A program made the translations under genes and the position numbers. DNA of 64,000 nt from Marinospirillum sp035271045 (GTDB lineage: Bacteria; Pseudomonadota; Gammaproteobacteria; Pseudomonadales; Halomonadaceae): the NCBI RefSeq assembly GCF_035271045.1, contig NZ_DATESC010000030.1:186001-250000 (forward strand), given 5' to 3'. The notes under the pieces are model-generated. The model did no database searches. It was not told the DNA's origin and saw only the letters and a program-made list of their open reading frames with translations. Positions 52,789-61,222 of this stretch are shown piece by piece; the first letter of the stretch is position 1, and every line of letters starts with the position of its first letter.

Positions 52789-52817
52789 TTGACAAAGCTT
52801 AATATGTTAATTAGATT
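52789..52817 (+). promoter_or_regulatory. Candidate promoter for hpaF and TRAP genes
   Basis: TTGACA (52789-52794), 17-base spacer, TAGATT (52812-52817), about 25 bases above hpaF. Good -35 and spacing. Confidence 0.55.
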
Positions 52818-52825
52818 TGATTAAC
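52806..52825. promoter_or_regulatory. 20-bp dyad over the hpaF -10 box
   Basis: GTTAAT and ATTAAC arms with an 8-base spacer lie across the -10 element, where a bound MarR-type repressor such as HpaR would block polymerase. Confidence 0.45.
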
Positions 52826-52845
52826 TTCATTAAAGAGGTAAAGAG

Positions 52846-53229
52846 ATGCCACATTTTATCGTTGAGTACTCAGGCAATTTACATGATCGCCTAGATTTTC
52901 AACCGCTATTCCAACAATTGCATGAATACGTTGTTTCTACCGGTGCTTTTCCTCTAGGTGGCGTTCGCAGCCGTGCTATTCGCTGTAATGATTTTCGGGT
53001 TGCCGATGGCCGTGAAGACTTTGCGTTTTTAAACCTAAATTTAAAAATTGGTCATGGTCGTGATATGGAACTGAAAAAAACCGTTGCTGAAAATATTTTT
53101 AAAATTCTATGCGATTGGATGCAGCCCATTACGGATACAAGCTACTGCCAAATTTCTTTTGAAATGACTGAACTTGACCCTGTACTCAAGTTCAACAAAA
53201 ACAATATTCACCCTCTTTTTGCAAAATAG
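52846..53229 (+). CDS. hpaF: 5-carboxymethyl-2-hydroxymuconate delta-isomerase
   Basis: 127 aa tautomerase-like enzyme of the homoprotocatechuate pathway. MPHFIVEYSGNL exposes the catalytic Pro1 after Met removal; GGVRSRAIRCNDFRVADGREDFAFLNLNLKIGHGR and the C-terminal NNIHPLF match E. coli HpaF (CHMI), 126 aa. GAGGT lies upstream. Second homoprotocatechuate enzyme on this strand, after hpaD. Confidence 0.93.
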   Translation: MPHFIVEYSGNLHDRLDFQPLFQQLHEYVVSTGAFPLGGVRSRAIRCNDFRVADGREDFAFLNLNLKIGHGRDMELKKTVAENIFKILCDWMQPITDTSYCQISFEMTELDPVLKFNKNNIHPLFAK

Positions 53230-53382
53230 TAAAAATAGACTCATTACAATAAAAAGAATATTTGGGAGGTAATTTTAATTTGCAGCAGGAGTTTCACCTA
53301 AAACAACACCAATCGACGAAGCTTTAATAAAAAAACCATGCGTTAAATATGTAAGACAATAATAAACGAGCGGAGATACGCC

Positions 53383-54429
53383 ATGAAAGTAATCAATAAA
53401 TCAATTAAAACCTTTGCAGCAGCAACCCTGCTAACCCTAGGTATGGGTAGTTCAGCGATTGCATCTGCTGCAACAACCCTAGTTGTTGGTACTTGGATGC
53501 CACCTAGCAACCCTATGAACACTATTGTTTGGCCTACTTGGGCTGAATGGGTAGAAGAAGCAACGGATGGCCGTGTGAAGGTAAAGATAGAGCACGATTT
53601 GGGTCACCCACGTTCTTATTATCAGCTAGTTGAAGACGGTGTAATTAACGCAGGTTGGAGCTTCACTGGCTACCTACCTGGCCGTTTTTCTTTACCACTA
53701 GCAGTAGAACAACCCGGTATGGGCGTTAATGCTGAAGCCGCTTCTGTTGCCCTTTGGAAAGTTCACCAAAAGCATTTTGCTAAAGCCAAAGAATACGAAG
53801 GCTTAGAGCTTCTGGCTCTTTTAACGCATGGCCCTGGTCAAATTCATAGCCGTGAACCCATTTCTAGCCTAGCCGACTTACGTAATAAACGCATTCGTAT
53901 TGGTGGTGGTGTGCAATCACAGATTGCTGAACGTATGGGTGTGACGCCTGTTGCAGCACCTGGCCCACAAGTTTATGAGCTACTACAGCAAGGCGTTATT
54001 GATGGTGTGTTTATGCCAGCTCAAGAGCAAAGCTCTTTACGTTTGAACGAAGTAGCACCTAACCTAACTTTACTACCTGGTGGCATGTACTTAGGTAGCT
54101 TTTCGATGTTTATTGATCCTGTTTTTATGGATTCTTTAGACCCAAAAGATGCTAAAGCGATTCGTAGTGTTTCTGGTGAAAAGCTATCTGCACTTGCCGG
54201 TAAAGCTTGGGATATGGCCGATACTGAAGGCTTAAAATATGCCCGTGAAAAAGGTGTGAATGTTGTTGAGCTAGGTCCTAACGACAAGATTACCTTGGAA
54301 TTCAATCAGCTAATCAAAGGCATGGATGACGCTTGGATTGAAAGTGTTAAGGATAAAAAAGGTGTTGATGCGCGTCAGGCTTTAAAAGACTTGCGTAGCT
54401 ACGCACACAGCTACAAATCAACAAACTAG
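53383..54429 (+). CDS. dctP: TRAP transporter substrate-binding protein (DctP type)
   Basis: 348 aa periplasmic protein with a signal peptide ending near SAIASAATT (about residue 30). WMPPSNPMN, the RIRIGGGVQSQIAERMGVTPV segment (whose Arg binds ligand carboxylates in the family) and GVIDGVFMPAQEQ define the DctP/TAXI-type fold. Within a 4-HPA cluster an aromatic acid is the likely ligand; this is inferred from context only. GGAG precedes the ATG. Gap of 153 bases after hpaF shows no other gene. Confidence 0.9.
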   Translation: MKVINKSIKTFAAATLLTLGMGSSAIASAATTLVVGTWMPPSNPMNTIVWPTWAEWVEEATDGRVKVKIEHDLGHPRSYYQLVEDGVINAGWSFTGYLPGRFSLPLAVEQPGMGVNAEAASVALWKVHQKHFAKAKEYEGLELLALLTHGPGQIHSREPISSLADLRNKRIRIGGGVQSQIAERMGVTPVAAPGPQVYELLQQGVIDGVFMPAQEQSSLRLNEVAPNLTLLPGGMYLGSFSMFIDPVFMDSLDPKDAKAIRSVSGEKLSALAGKAWDMADTEGLKYAREKGVNVVELGPNDKITLEFNQLIKGMDDAWIESVKDKKGVDARQALKDLRSYAHSYKSTN

Positions 54430-54439
54430 GAGTCTAGTC

Positions 54440-54958
54440 ATGTCATTTACTGCCTGGTTAAAGGCGCAATATGACGAGAAGGGGCCAGCCCGTTGGCTGG
54501 CCTTTCTACTCGAACTTATCGCTGCGGTTATGTTAATGGCACTAATGTTAGTGACCTGCATTGATGTTATTGGTCGTTATGCATTTAACAACCCGATACC
54601 TGGTGCGATTGAATTAACGCAAATGAGTATGGCTATCCTTGTATTTGCCGTCATGCCCATTGTGACTTGGCGTGGTGGACACATAGTGGTTGATTTGCTG
54701 GATAGCTATTTAAGCCCAATCGTACTTAAAACTTTGGCATTGCTTTCTGCATTGGTTGTTTCAGTTTCTTTTTACTTTGTTGGTATGCGTATTTTTGAGC
54801 TGGGTGCGCGTTCTATTCGTCGTGGTGAAGTAACCGAATTTTTAGGCATTCCTAGTGGGTATTTAGTGCAATACATAGCCATTATGAGCTGGGTTACTGC
54901 AGCAGGAATGATTACCTATGGTGTTTATCGTATCTTGTTCCAAGATAAATCTAATTAG
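54440..54958 (+). CDS. dctQ: TRAP transporter small permease (DctQ type)
   Basis: 172 aa with four membrane helices; VTCIDVIGRYAFNNPIPGAIELTQMSMAILVF is the DctQ hallmark. Lies 10 bases after dctP and 24 before dctM. Confidence 0.92.
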   Translation: MSFTAWLKAQYDEKGPARWLAFLLELIAAVMLMALMLVTCIDVIGRYAFNNPIPGAIELTQMSMAILVFAVMPIVTWRGGHIVVDLLDSYLSPIVLKTLALLSALVVSVSFYFVGMRIFELGARSIRRGEVTEFLGIPSGYLVQYIAIMSWVTAAGMITYGVYRILFQDKSN

Positions 54959-54982
54959 AAGCGTAATAAATAGGTAACTCTT

Positions 54983-56311
54983 ATGTCCGTTATGTTGATC
55001 GGCTTTGCTGTTCTTCTTTTTATTATTATTGTTGTGCGAATGCCCATTGCCTTCGCAATGGGTATAGTTGGCTTCTTTGGTTTTGCCGTGATGATGGGTT
55101 TAGGCTGGGATAACCTTAGCTCTTTTCGGTGGACGGGTGTTTTATCCATGGCAGCCAACCGCGTTGCTGATACGGTGCAAAACTATAGTTTATCCATTAT
55201 TCCTTTATTTATTTTAATGGGTAACTTGGTTATGCGCTCTGGTTTATCGCATGAACTATACAATGCCTCTAATGCATTTTTAGGCCATCGTAAAGGTGGT
55301 TTAGCCATGGCAACGGTGGTTGCTTGTGGTGGTTTTTCTGCTATTAGCGGTTCTAGCTTGGCTACTTCTGCCACCATGGCAAGGGTTGCCATGCCTTCTA
55401 TGCGTAAATATGGTTACAGCGATTCTTTAGCCTCAGCAACCATTGCAGCTGGTGGTACTTTAGGTATTTTAATTCCACCTAGCGTTATTCTGGTTGTCTA
55501 TGGCCTGCTAACTGAAACCAGTATTCGCGAGCTTTTTGCGGCAGGTTTAGTGCCGGGCATTATGGGTATTTTTCTTTATATGGCTGCAGTGCGCTGGGTG
55601 GTTTGGCGCGATCCTTCTGCCGGCCCTGCTGGTGATAAAATGCCTTGGAAAGAGCGCTTTATCGCTTTAAAAGGTGTTATTGGCATTTTAAGCCTGTTTA
55701 TGCTGGTTATGGGCGGTATCTACCTTGGTGTTTTTACCCCAACAGAAGCCGCTGGTATAGGCGCAGGTGGTGCTTTTATTATTGCCTTGCTTAGAAAGTC
55801 TTTAACTTGGACAACCCTTTTTGAAACGCTTAGTGATACCGTGCGTACAACGGTTATGCTATTTGTAATTATTATTGGCGCATTAATTTTTTCAGATTTT
55901 GTTAATCGTGCCGGCTTACCTGATTACCTACTAGAGTTAGTTACTTCAATGGACGTTGCTCCTATAGTTGTTATTCTAGCCATTATGGGTATCTACCTTT
56001 TATTGGGTATGATTTTTGAAAGCCTTTCTATGATGCTATTAACCATTCCCATCTTTTACCCTGTGGTTGCTAGCTTAGGGTTTGATTTAGTTTGGTTTGG
56101 TATCGCGGTGGTTATCGCTATTGAAATTAGCCTAATCACACCACCTGTTGGCATGAATGTTTTTGTGTTGAGCGCTGTTATTCGAGATATAAAAACGGGC
56201 ACCATATTTAAAGGTGTAACACCTTTTTGGGTTGTGGATATTATCCGTCTGTTATTAGTGCTATTTATTGCTCAAATAACTCTTTTCTTACCTCAGCTGT
56301 TATATCGCTAA
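54983..56311 (+). CDS. dctM: TRAP transporter large permease (DctM type)
   Basis: 442 aa, about twelve membrane helices. MPIAFAMGIVGFFG, SIIPLFILMGNLV, ISGSSLATSATMARVAMPSM, GTLGILIPPSVILVVYG and ITPPVGMNVFVL are conserved DctM segments, including the sodium-site region. It forms the transport channel with dctP and dctQ. Confidence 0.95.
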   Translation: MSVMLIGFAVLLFIIIVVRMPIAFAMGIVGFFGFAVMMGLGWDNLSSFRWTGVLSMAANRVADTVQNYSLSIIPLFILMGNLVMRSGLSHELYNASNAFLGHRKGGLAMATVVACGGFSAISGSSLATSATMARVAMPSMRKYGYSDSLASATIAAGGTLGILIPPSVILVVYGLLTETSIRELFAAGLVPGIMGIFLYMAAVRWVVWRDPSAGPAGDKMPWKERFIALKGVIGILSLFMLVMGGIYLGVFTPTEAAGIGAGGAFIIALLRKSLTWTTLFETLSDTVRTTVMLFVIIIGALIFSDFVNRAGLPDYLLELVTSMDVAPIVVILAIMGIYLLLGMIFESLSMMLLTIPIFYPVVASLGFDLVWFGIAVVIAIEISLITPPVGMNVFVLSAVIRDIKTGTIFKGVTPFWVVDIIRLLLVLFIAQITLFLPQLLYR

Positions 56312-56330
56312 GGGTATTTTGGAGGTTAAG

Positions 56331-56819
56331 ATGCTGTCAGATTTTAAAAAAATTCTTTATGTTTCAGATTTAGATCAGGGCGCACGCCCTGCGTTTCGGG
56401 CTGCTGTTAGCTTATGTAGTCACTATGAATCTAAGCTTACCTACTTGCACGTACTTGAGTCTGTTTCAGGTACTGCCAGAGGGATTTTAAGCAATATGAT
56501 GGATAAACAGGAAGTTGAAGAGCTGCTTAAAGAAGGTGTAGCTAAACTAAGGAATAAAGTACAAGACAGGTTAGAGCGCTTCTGTGAACAAGAGCTAAAA
56601 GATGACTCTAACTTAAAGCCAGATCAAATTGATGTTAGGGTTGAAGAGGGCACACCTTGGAAAACCATCATAAAAGTTGCTGATGAAATCGATGCTGATG
56701 TAATTGTTATGGGAACACGAAAAAACCGTACCCTAGAACAAGTATTCCTTGGCTCGACTGCCTCTAAAACCTTAAGCCACTCCAAACGACCCGTTCTAGT
56801 GATTCCTCTCTTTGACTAG
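56331..56819 (+). CDS. Universal stress protein (UspA family) linked to TRAP transporter
   Basis: About 162 aa. KKILYVSDLDQGARPAFRAAVSLC at the start and VIVMGTRKNRTLEQVFLGSTASKTLSHSKRPVLVIP at the end show the Usp fold; the ATP motif keeps GTR...LGSTA but the second glycine of G-x2-G is replaced. The ATG at 56331 has GGAGG five bases upstream, so the TTG at 56319 is rejected. It is the last gene of the TRAP operon, as TeaD is for TeaABC in Halomonas, where the Usp tunes transport. Confidence 0.88.
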   Translation: MLSDFKKILYVSDLDQGARPAFRAAVSLCSHYESKLTYLHVLESVSGTARGILSNMMDKQEVEELLKEGVAKLRNKVQDRLERFCEQELKDDSNLKPDQIDVRVEEGTPWKTIIKVADEIDADVIVMGTRKNRTLEQVFLGSTASKTLSHSKRPVLVIPLFD

Positions 56820-56845
56820 CTACTGGCTTTTAGCTAGTTATCATC

Positions 56846-56869
56846 TGAGCAACCTGCAAGGGTTGCTCA
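56846..56869. terminator. Hairpin between convergent usp and hpaR
   Basis: A 9-bp stem TGAGCAACC / GGTTGCTCA with a 6-base loop and a modest T-rich tail on the plus strand. Probably ends the TRAP-usp transcript. Confidence 0.6.
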
Positions 56870-56881
56870 TCCCTTACTTTA

Positions 56882-57337
56882 TTATTTACTCGGCTGAAGT
56901 TTGCTTAGTTTATTGAGTAGAAGACTTAATTCTACTAGGTTTTCTTCAGTAAATTGCTCGGTTATTTGTTGGTAACGCTCTTCCAAAAGGGGGGCCGTTA
57001 CTTCAAACATTTCTTTAGCTTTAATGGTTAAAGATATCAATATACGTCGCTGATCATCTGATGAGCGCCTACGCTTAATGTAACCTTGCTGCTCTAGGCG
57101 GTTAATAATACCCGTTAAACTAGGGCTTAGAATGCAACATAAATCAGCTAGCTGCTTAGACTCTAGTTCTTTGTGTTCTGCCAAAGCGCGAATAACACGC
57201 CACTGTTGTTCAGTTAAGGGAATTTCTTGCAGCACAGGACGAAAGAAGTTCATGGTGACTTCTCGTGCTTTTAACAGCTTAAGTGGCAAGGATTCTTCGT
57301 ATTTACGCATTTGGACCGTACGCTGGGTGGCTAACAT
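56882..57337 (-). CDS. hpaR: MarR-family regulator, HpaR type
   Basis: 151 aa. LLKAREVTMNFFRPVLQEIPLTEQQWRVIRALAE and LSPSLTGIINRLEQQGYIKRRRSSDDQRRILISLT follow HpaR, the homoprotocatechuate-operon repressor of E. coli, nearly position for position. It is expected to repress the hpa genes until 4-HPA or a relative binds; AT-rich dyads lie upstream of hpaB and hpaF. An ATG nine codons in (57310, MRKYEESL) may be the true start. Converges on the TRAP-usp operon. Confidence 0.87.
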   Translation of the reverse strand: MLATQRTVQMRKYEESLPLKLLKAREVTMNFFRPVLQEIPLTEQQWRVIRALAEHKELESKQLADLCCILSPSLTGIINRLEQQGYIKRRRSSDDQRRILISLTIKAKEMFEVTAPLLEERYQQITEQFTEENLVELSLLLNKLSKLQPSK

Positions 57338-57526
57338 TTAGGATCGCAAAATTTATTAAAGTGATTAGAAAAATATGCTGCTGATTTTAACGACTTAATT
57401 TTAATATATAAAGCTTTAATATTATCATTAATCTCAAGTGTGTACTGGCATAGTGAACTTAACCACCTAACTGAACGTACGATCATGCGCCAACGAACAA
57501 TCTCTATAGTAAGAAATACCAAAATA

Positions 57527-57535
57527 TGGTAGAAT
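57527..57535 (+). promoter_or_regulatory. Extended -10 of the tetR promoter
   Basis: TGGTAGAAT is an extended -10 element about 48 bases above the tetR start; the -35 position is poor. The 245-base region between hpaR and tetR shows no other clear site. Confidence 0.4.
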
Positions 57536-57582
57536 TGAAAGGTTATCCAGTCCCATCCAAATACACAACACAAAACTTATAA

Positions 57583-58182
57583 ATGACAATGACTACCACG
57601 CCCCTTACTAGAAATGATTGGATCACTGCAGCCACAGACATTCTTACCACTTCAGGTATAGATTTAGTAAGAGTTGATAGTCTCGCCAAACAACTAAAGA
57701 TTACAAGAGGTAGTTTTTACTACCACTTCAAAAGCCGACAGGATTTACTGCAAGCAATCCTAGATTCTTGGCGACTAAAAGCAACTGAAAATGTAATTAA
57801 TGGCATCAAGAACAAAGTTGACACTCCAAAAAAACAACTTTCAGAGTTAATGACGTTACCCTTGAAAGGCAAAAAATCATACGAGGCTGCATCCATTGAA
57901 GCCTCGTTACGCGTTTGGGCTAGAAGGGATAAAATGGCTAGAGCTGCTGTCGATGAAGTGGACAGTTATCGCCTCAACTTTATTAAAGAACTATTTATAA
58001 AAATGGAACACTCGACACAGCAAGCTGAAGATTTAGCTATGCTAGTCTACTCAAATCTTGTAGCAACTTCATTAATCAACACTGGTGACAGCAAAATGAG
58101 AAATTTAGAGCGCTCCATCCGCCTTGCAGAGTTTCTTAGTGATAATTGCCCAACTCTAGACTGCAAATTCAGGCACTTATAA
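57583..58182 (+). CDS. TetR-family regulator
   Basis: 199 aa. The N-terminal HTH has VDSLAKQLKITRGSFYYHFKSRQDLLQAILDSW (about 33-65), the TetR pattern; the C-terminal ligand domain is unassigned. It faces and nearly meets the LIV-thioesterase operon, and a good palindromic operator lies in that operon's promoter, so local repression is likely. No clear ribosome site precedes the ATG; a second ATG lies two codons in. Confidence 0.87.
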   Translation: MTMTTTPLTRNDWITAATDILTTSGIDLVRVDSLAKQLKITRGSFYYHFKSRQDLLQAILDSWRLKATENVINGIKNKVDTPKKQLSELMTLPLKGKKSYEAASIEASLRVWARRDKMARAAVDEVDSYRLNFIKELFIKMEHSTQQAEDLAMLVYSNLVATSLINTGDSKMRNLERSIRLAEFLSDNCPTLDCKFRHL

Positions 58183-58184
58183 TC

Positions 58185-58209
58185 AAAAAAGGCCTTATTA
58201 AAAAAGGCC
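58185..58209 (-). terminator. Terminator of the LIV-thioesterase operon
   Basis: A GGCCTT / AAGGCC stem with a 7-base loop followed by six T residues on the minus strand, directly after the thioesterase gene and before the tetR stop. Confidence 0.8.
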
Positions 58210-58226
58210 AAGGCAAAACCAAATGT

Positions 58227-58667
58227 CTAATACTCGGAGGGCTTTTCAATAACAGCCATTGTTACACGAGAACTACAGATTTGTTTCCCATCTTCTGAAT
58301 ATACGTCAACAGCCCAAAACTGGATAGATTTTCCAATTTTTAATGGCCGTGCAATACCTGTAAGAGTGCTACCCGCAAAACCCGGACGCATATGAGATAC
58401 ATTAAGCTCTAAACCTACAGCATGGTACTTTTCTGGGTTAACAACAAATGTAGCAGCCCAAGATGCGAGCGTTTCACAAAAAGCACCTGATGCACCACCA
58501 TGCAAAAAACCTGCAGGTTGCGTGTTTCGCTTATCTACAAACATTTCCCCTTTTAAATAATCTTTACCAGCATCAGTAATTGTAATACCAATATTTTGAT
58601 TAAGGCAATCTTTCCCTTGATCATTAACATAGTCTATAGGGAAGGTTTGATTGAACCAGATACTCAT
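58227..58667 (-). CDS. PaaI/YdiI-type hotdog acyl-CoA thioesterase
   Basis: 146 aa. The segment GFLHGGASGAFCETLASWA carries the HGG helix and the catalytic Glu of this hotdog family, and GLELNVSHMRPGFAGSTLTG matches the next strand. It would hydrolyse aromatic or small acyl-CoA esters in the cytoplasm. Its start overlaps livF by 4 bases, so a CoA-activated form of the imported ligand may be its substrate; this is inference. Confidence 0.85.
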   Translation of the reverse strand: MSIWFNQTFPIDYVNDQGKDCLNQNIGITITDAGKDYLKGEMFVDKRNTQPAGFLHGGASGAFCETLASWAATFVVNPEKYHAVGLELNVSHMRPGFAGSTLTGIARPLKIGKSIQFWAVDVYSEDGKQICSSRVTMAVIEKPSEY

Positions 58668-59416
58668 TGTTTACTTTCCTTTTTTTTTCCAAATCCCAGA
58701 TAAGTTTCAATAACACTGGGATCATTTGCAAGTTCGTCAGAAGGACCGCTCATTGTAAAACGCCCCAACTCCATTACATACCCATAATCAGAAATTTTCA
58801 ATGCAGCCCTAGCATTTTGCTCTATCAAAAGAGTGGACATACCAAGCTCTTTTAAACGACCGAGAATATGGAAAATCTCTTGAGTAATTCTTGGTGCAAG
58901 ACCTAGGCTAGGCTCATCTAAAATAAGCAGCTTCGGCTGAGCCATTAAAGCGCGACCAACAGCTAACATTTGACGCTCACCGCCTGAAAGGGTTGAAGAG
59001 CGCTGCCCTTGCCTTTCTTTAAGCCGAGGAAATAGGCCATAAATTTTTTCTAATTCAGAAAAGTAGTTTTTTTCTCCACGTTTTCGGCGAACATATGCAC
59101 CTAATTGAAGATTCTCAAGTACCGTCATAGATCCAAACAACTCACGAGTTTCAGGAACTAATGATATGCCTAATCGAACTATAGCTTCGACAGGTACCCT
59201 TGAAATATCTTGATCAAAGAACTGAATATTACCACTGGCATATCCTGGGGACTCCATAGAAGCCATCAACCCATTTACTAACGTTGACTTACCAGCACCA
59301 TTTGGCCCAATTACTGTAACAATTTGCCCCTCAGGAATTTCAAGCGAAAGGTTTTCAATAATATCAGCTTTCCCATATCTAGCGTTGAAATTCGATACCT
59401 TTAGGATACTTTTCAT
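58664..59416 (-). CDS. livF: Branched-chain-type ABC transporter ATPase LivF
   Basis: 250 aa with Walker A GPNGAGKST, signature LSGGERQ and Walker B LLILDEPSLGLAP, ending in VIETYLGFGKK, the LivF-type C-terminus. Pairs with the ATPase half of the upstream fusion protein. One base separates it from that gene. Confidence 0.93.
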   Translation of the reverse strand: MKSILKVSNFNARYGKADIIENLSLEIPEGQIVTVIGPNGAGKSTLVNGLMASMESPGYASGNIQFFDQDISRVPVEAIVRLGISLVPETRELFGSMTVLENLQLGAYVRRKRGEKNYFSELEKIYGLFPRLKERQGQRSSTLSGGERQMLAVGRALMAQPKLLILDEPSLGLAPRITQEIFHILGRLKELGMSTLLIEQNARAALKISDYGYVMELGRFTMSGPSDELANDPSVIETYLGFGKKKESKQ

Positions 59417-59417
59417 T

Positions 59418-61208
59418 TTATTCTATGCCTCCAAGATAAGCTTCGATAACCTTGGGATTTTCACGAATCTCACTTGGTGTACCGGTCGCTATGGGGGTTC
59501 CAAATTCAACTACCAAAATGCGATCAGTGACATTCATAACAAAATCCATATCATGCTCAACTAAAAGTAAGCTCATACCTTCGGACTTAAGCTGTAGCAC
59601 AAGATCAGCCAGTTCCTCTTTTTCTTTGTGCCTAAGGCCTGCCGCAGGCTCATCAAGAAGTAAAAGCAGTGGGTCTGAGCATAGAGCACGTGCAATTTCA
59701 ACTACGCGCTGCTTACCTAAAGATAAAGAACCAGCTTCTTGATACATTTCATCTTCAAGACCCACTCTTTTAAGCTGCCTTGAAGCTTCAGCTAATGCAC
59801 GATCTTCTTCATTTTTATTTAGCTTAAATAAGCTAGCGATAACACCACCCTGCGCAGAAAAACTTCCACGTAAGTACGCGCCTAGAGCAACATTTTCAAT
59901 AACAGTCATATCAGGAATTAGTTGAACATGTTGAAAAGTTCGTCCAAGTCCACGAGCAACAATCTCACGAGCATGCTCACCCTTAAGTGACTCACCACAA
60001 AAGTGGATATCACCTTCTGTTGCAGACAGAGTCCCTGTAACAAGATTAAATGTGGTTGATTTTCCAGCTCCGTTAGGACCTATCAGTCCTAACACTTCAC
60101 CAGCATCAATATGAAAGCTCAAACCATTAACTGCTACGAGGCCACCAAACCGTTTAACAATACTGTTTACTGTCAATACCCTAGAACCAACTTCTGGTTT
60201 TATACGTTTAGTTAACGGAGCAGCATCTGGATTAAACTCAATTTTACGGTTAGGGGGAATAAAATGTTCCACTAAACTCCAAAGCCCATTTCTAGCAAAA
60301 ATAAGTACTAAAGCAATCATCATGCCAAATATAATCAACTCAATATTCACTTCTATACCAACCAGTGGTACTATGCCTTGAATTAATTCTTTAGATAAAA
60401 TAAAAGCTGCAGCACCTATAACAGCCCCCCAAACATGTAAAATCCCACCAAGAACAGCCATAAACAAATATTCAATACCACTAACCAAATTAAATGGACT
60501 CGGGCTTACTGCTCGTTGCATGTGAGCAAATAACCAGCCACTAACACTGGCTAAGGCAGCAGCATAGAGAAAAATAACCACTTTTTTCCACTGAGTGTTA
60601 ACACCCATAGCTTCAGCCATTTCAGGCCCATCACGTAATGCTCTAATAGCTCTGCCAGGACGCGAATTAAGTAGGTTATTAACTGACCAAACTGCGAGCA
60701 ATACAAACAACCATATTAAATAGTAAATTTCTTCACTACTGCGCAACTCAAAACCAAAAAAACTTATTGCTGGCAACCCAAGTAAACCATCATATTGACC
60801 AAGCACTTCAAGAGTACCGAATAGATAATAAAGTGAGAGCCCCCAAGCTATAGTGGCAAGCGGCAAAAAGTGTCCAGCCATACGTAGAGTTATCATACCT
60901 ATAGCTAAAGCACTTATCAGAGTTAAACCCAGTCCAATAAAAAGACCAAACCACGGTGAAACATCCATTGCAGTTGAAAAATAAGCAGTTGTGTAAGCAC
61001 CTATCCCAACAAATGCAGCCTGACCAAAAGATGTCAAGCCACCTATACCTGTCAGTAACACCAAGCCAAGAGCAACTAAAGAATATAACCCAATATAATT
61101 AATTAAAGTTATCCAATAACCAGGCACAGGTAGCAATGGTAAAGCCACCATTATAATTAGAAAAAAACTTGGCAGTATTGGTAAACTAGAAAATACACGT
61201 AACTTCAT
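59418..61208 (-). CDS. livMG: Fused LivM permease - LivG ATPase
   Basis: About 596 aa in one frame. Residues about 5-320 are a LivM-type permease with about ten helices (GQAAFVGIGAYTTAYFS; the RALRDGPEMAEAMGVNTQWKK coupling loop). Residues about 345-596 are a LivG ATPase with GPNGAGKST, a signature written LSLGKQR, LLLLDEPAAGLR and a final VIEAYLGG. The ATG at 61208 follows AGGAAAAG; a TTG at 61226 overlapping livH is the alternative. Such fusions exist in the family; the joint keeps both active modules. Confidence 0.93.
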   Translation of the reverse strand: MKLRVFSSLPILPSFFLIIMVALPLLPVPGYWITLINYIGLYSLVALGLVLLTGIGGLTSFGQAAFVGIGAYTTAYFSTAMDVSPWFGLFIGLGLTLISALAIGMITLRMAGHFLPLATIAWGLSLYYLFGTLEVLGQYDGLLGLPAISFFGFELRSSEEIYYLIWLFVLLAVWSVNNLLNSRPGRAIRALRDGPEMAEAMGVNTQWKKVVIFLYAAALASVSGWLFAHMQRAVSPSPFNLVSGIEYLFMAVLGGILHVWGAVIGAAAFILSKELIQGIVPLVGIEVNIELIIFGMMIALVLIFARNGLWSLVEHFIPPNRKIEFNPDAAPLTKRIKPEVGSRVLTVNSIVKRFGGLVAVNGLSFHIDAGEVLGLIGPNGAGKSTTFNLVTGTLSATEGDIHFCGESLKGEHAREIVARGLGRTFQHVQLIPDMTVIENVALGAYLRGSFSAQGGVIASLFKLNKNEEDRALAEASRQLKRVGLEDEMYQEAGSLSLGKQRVVEIARALCSDPLLLLLDEPAAGLRHKEKEELADLVLQLKSEGMSLLLVEHDMDFVMNVTDRILVVEFGTPIATGTPSEIRENPKVIEAYLGGIE

Positions 61209-61222
61209 AAATCTTTTCCTGC

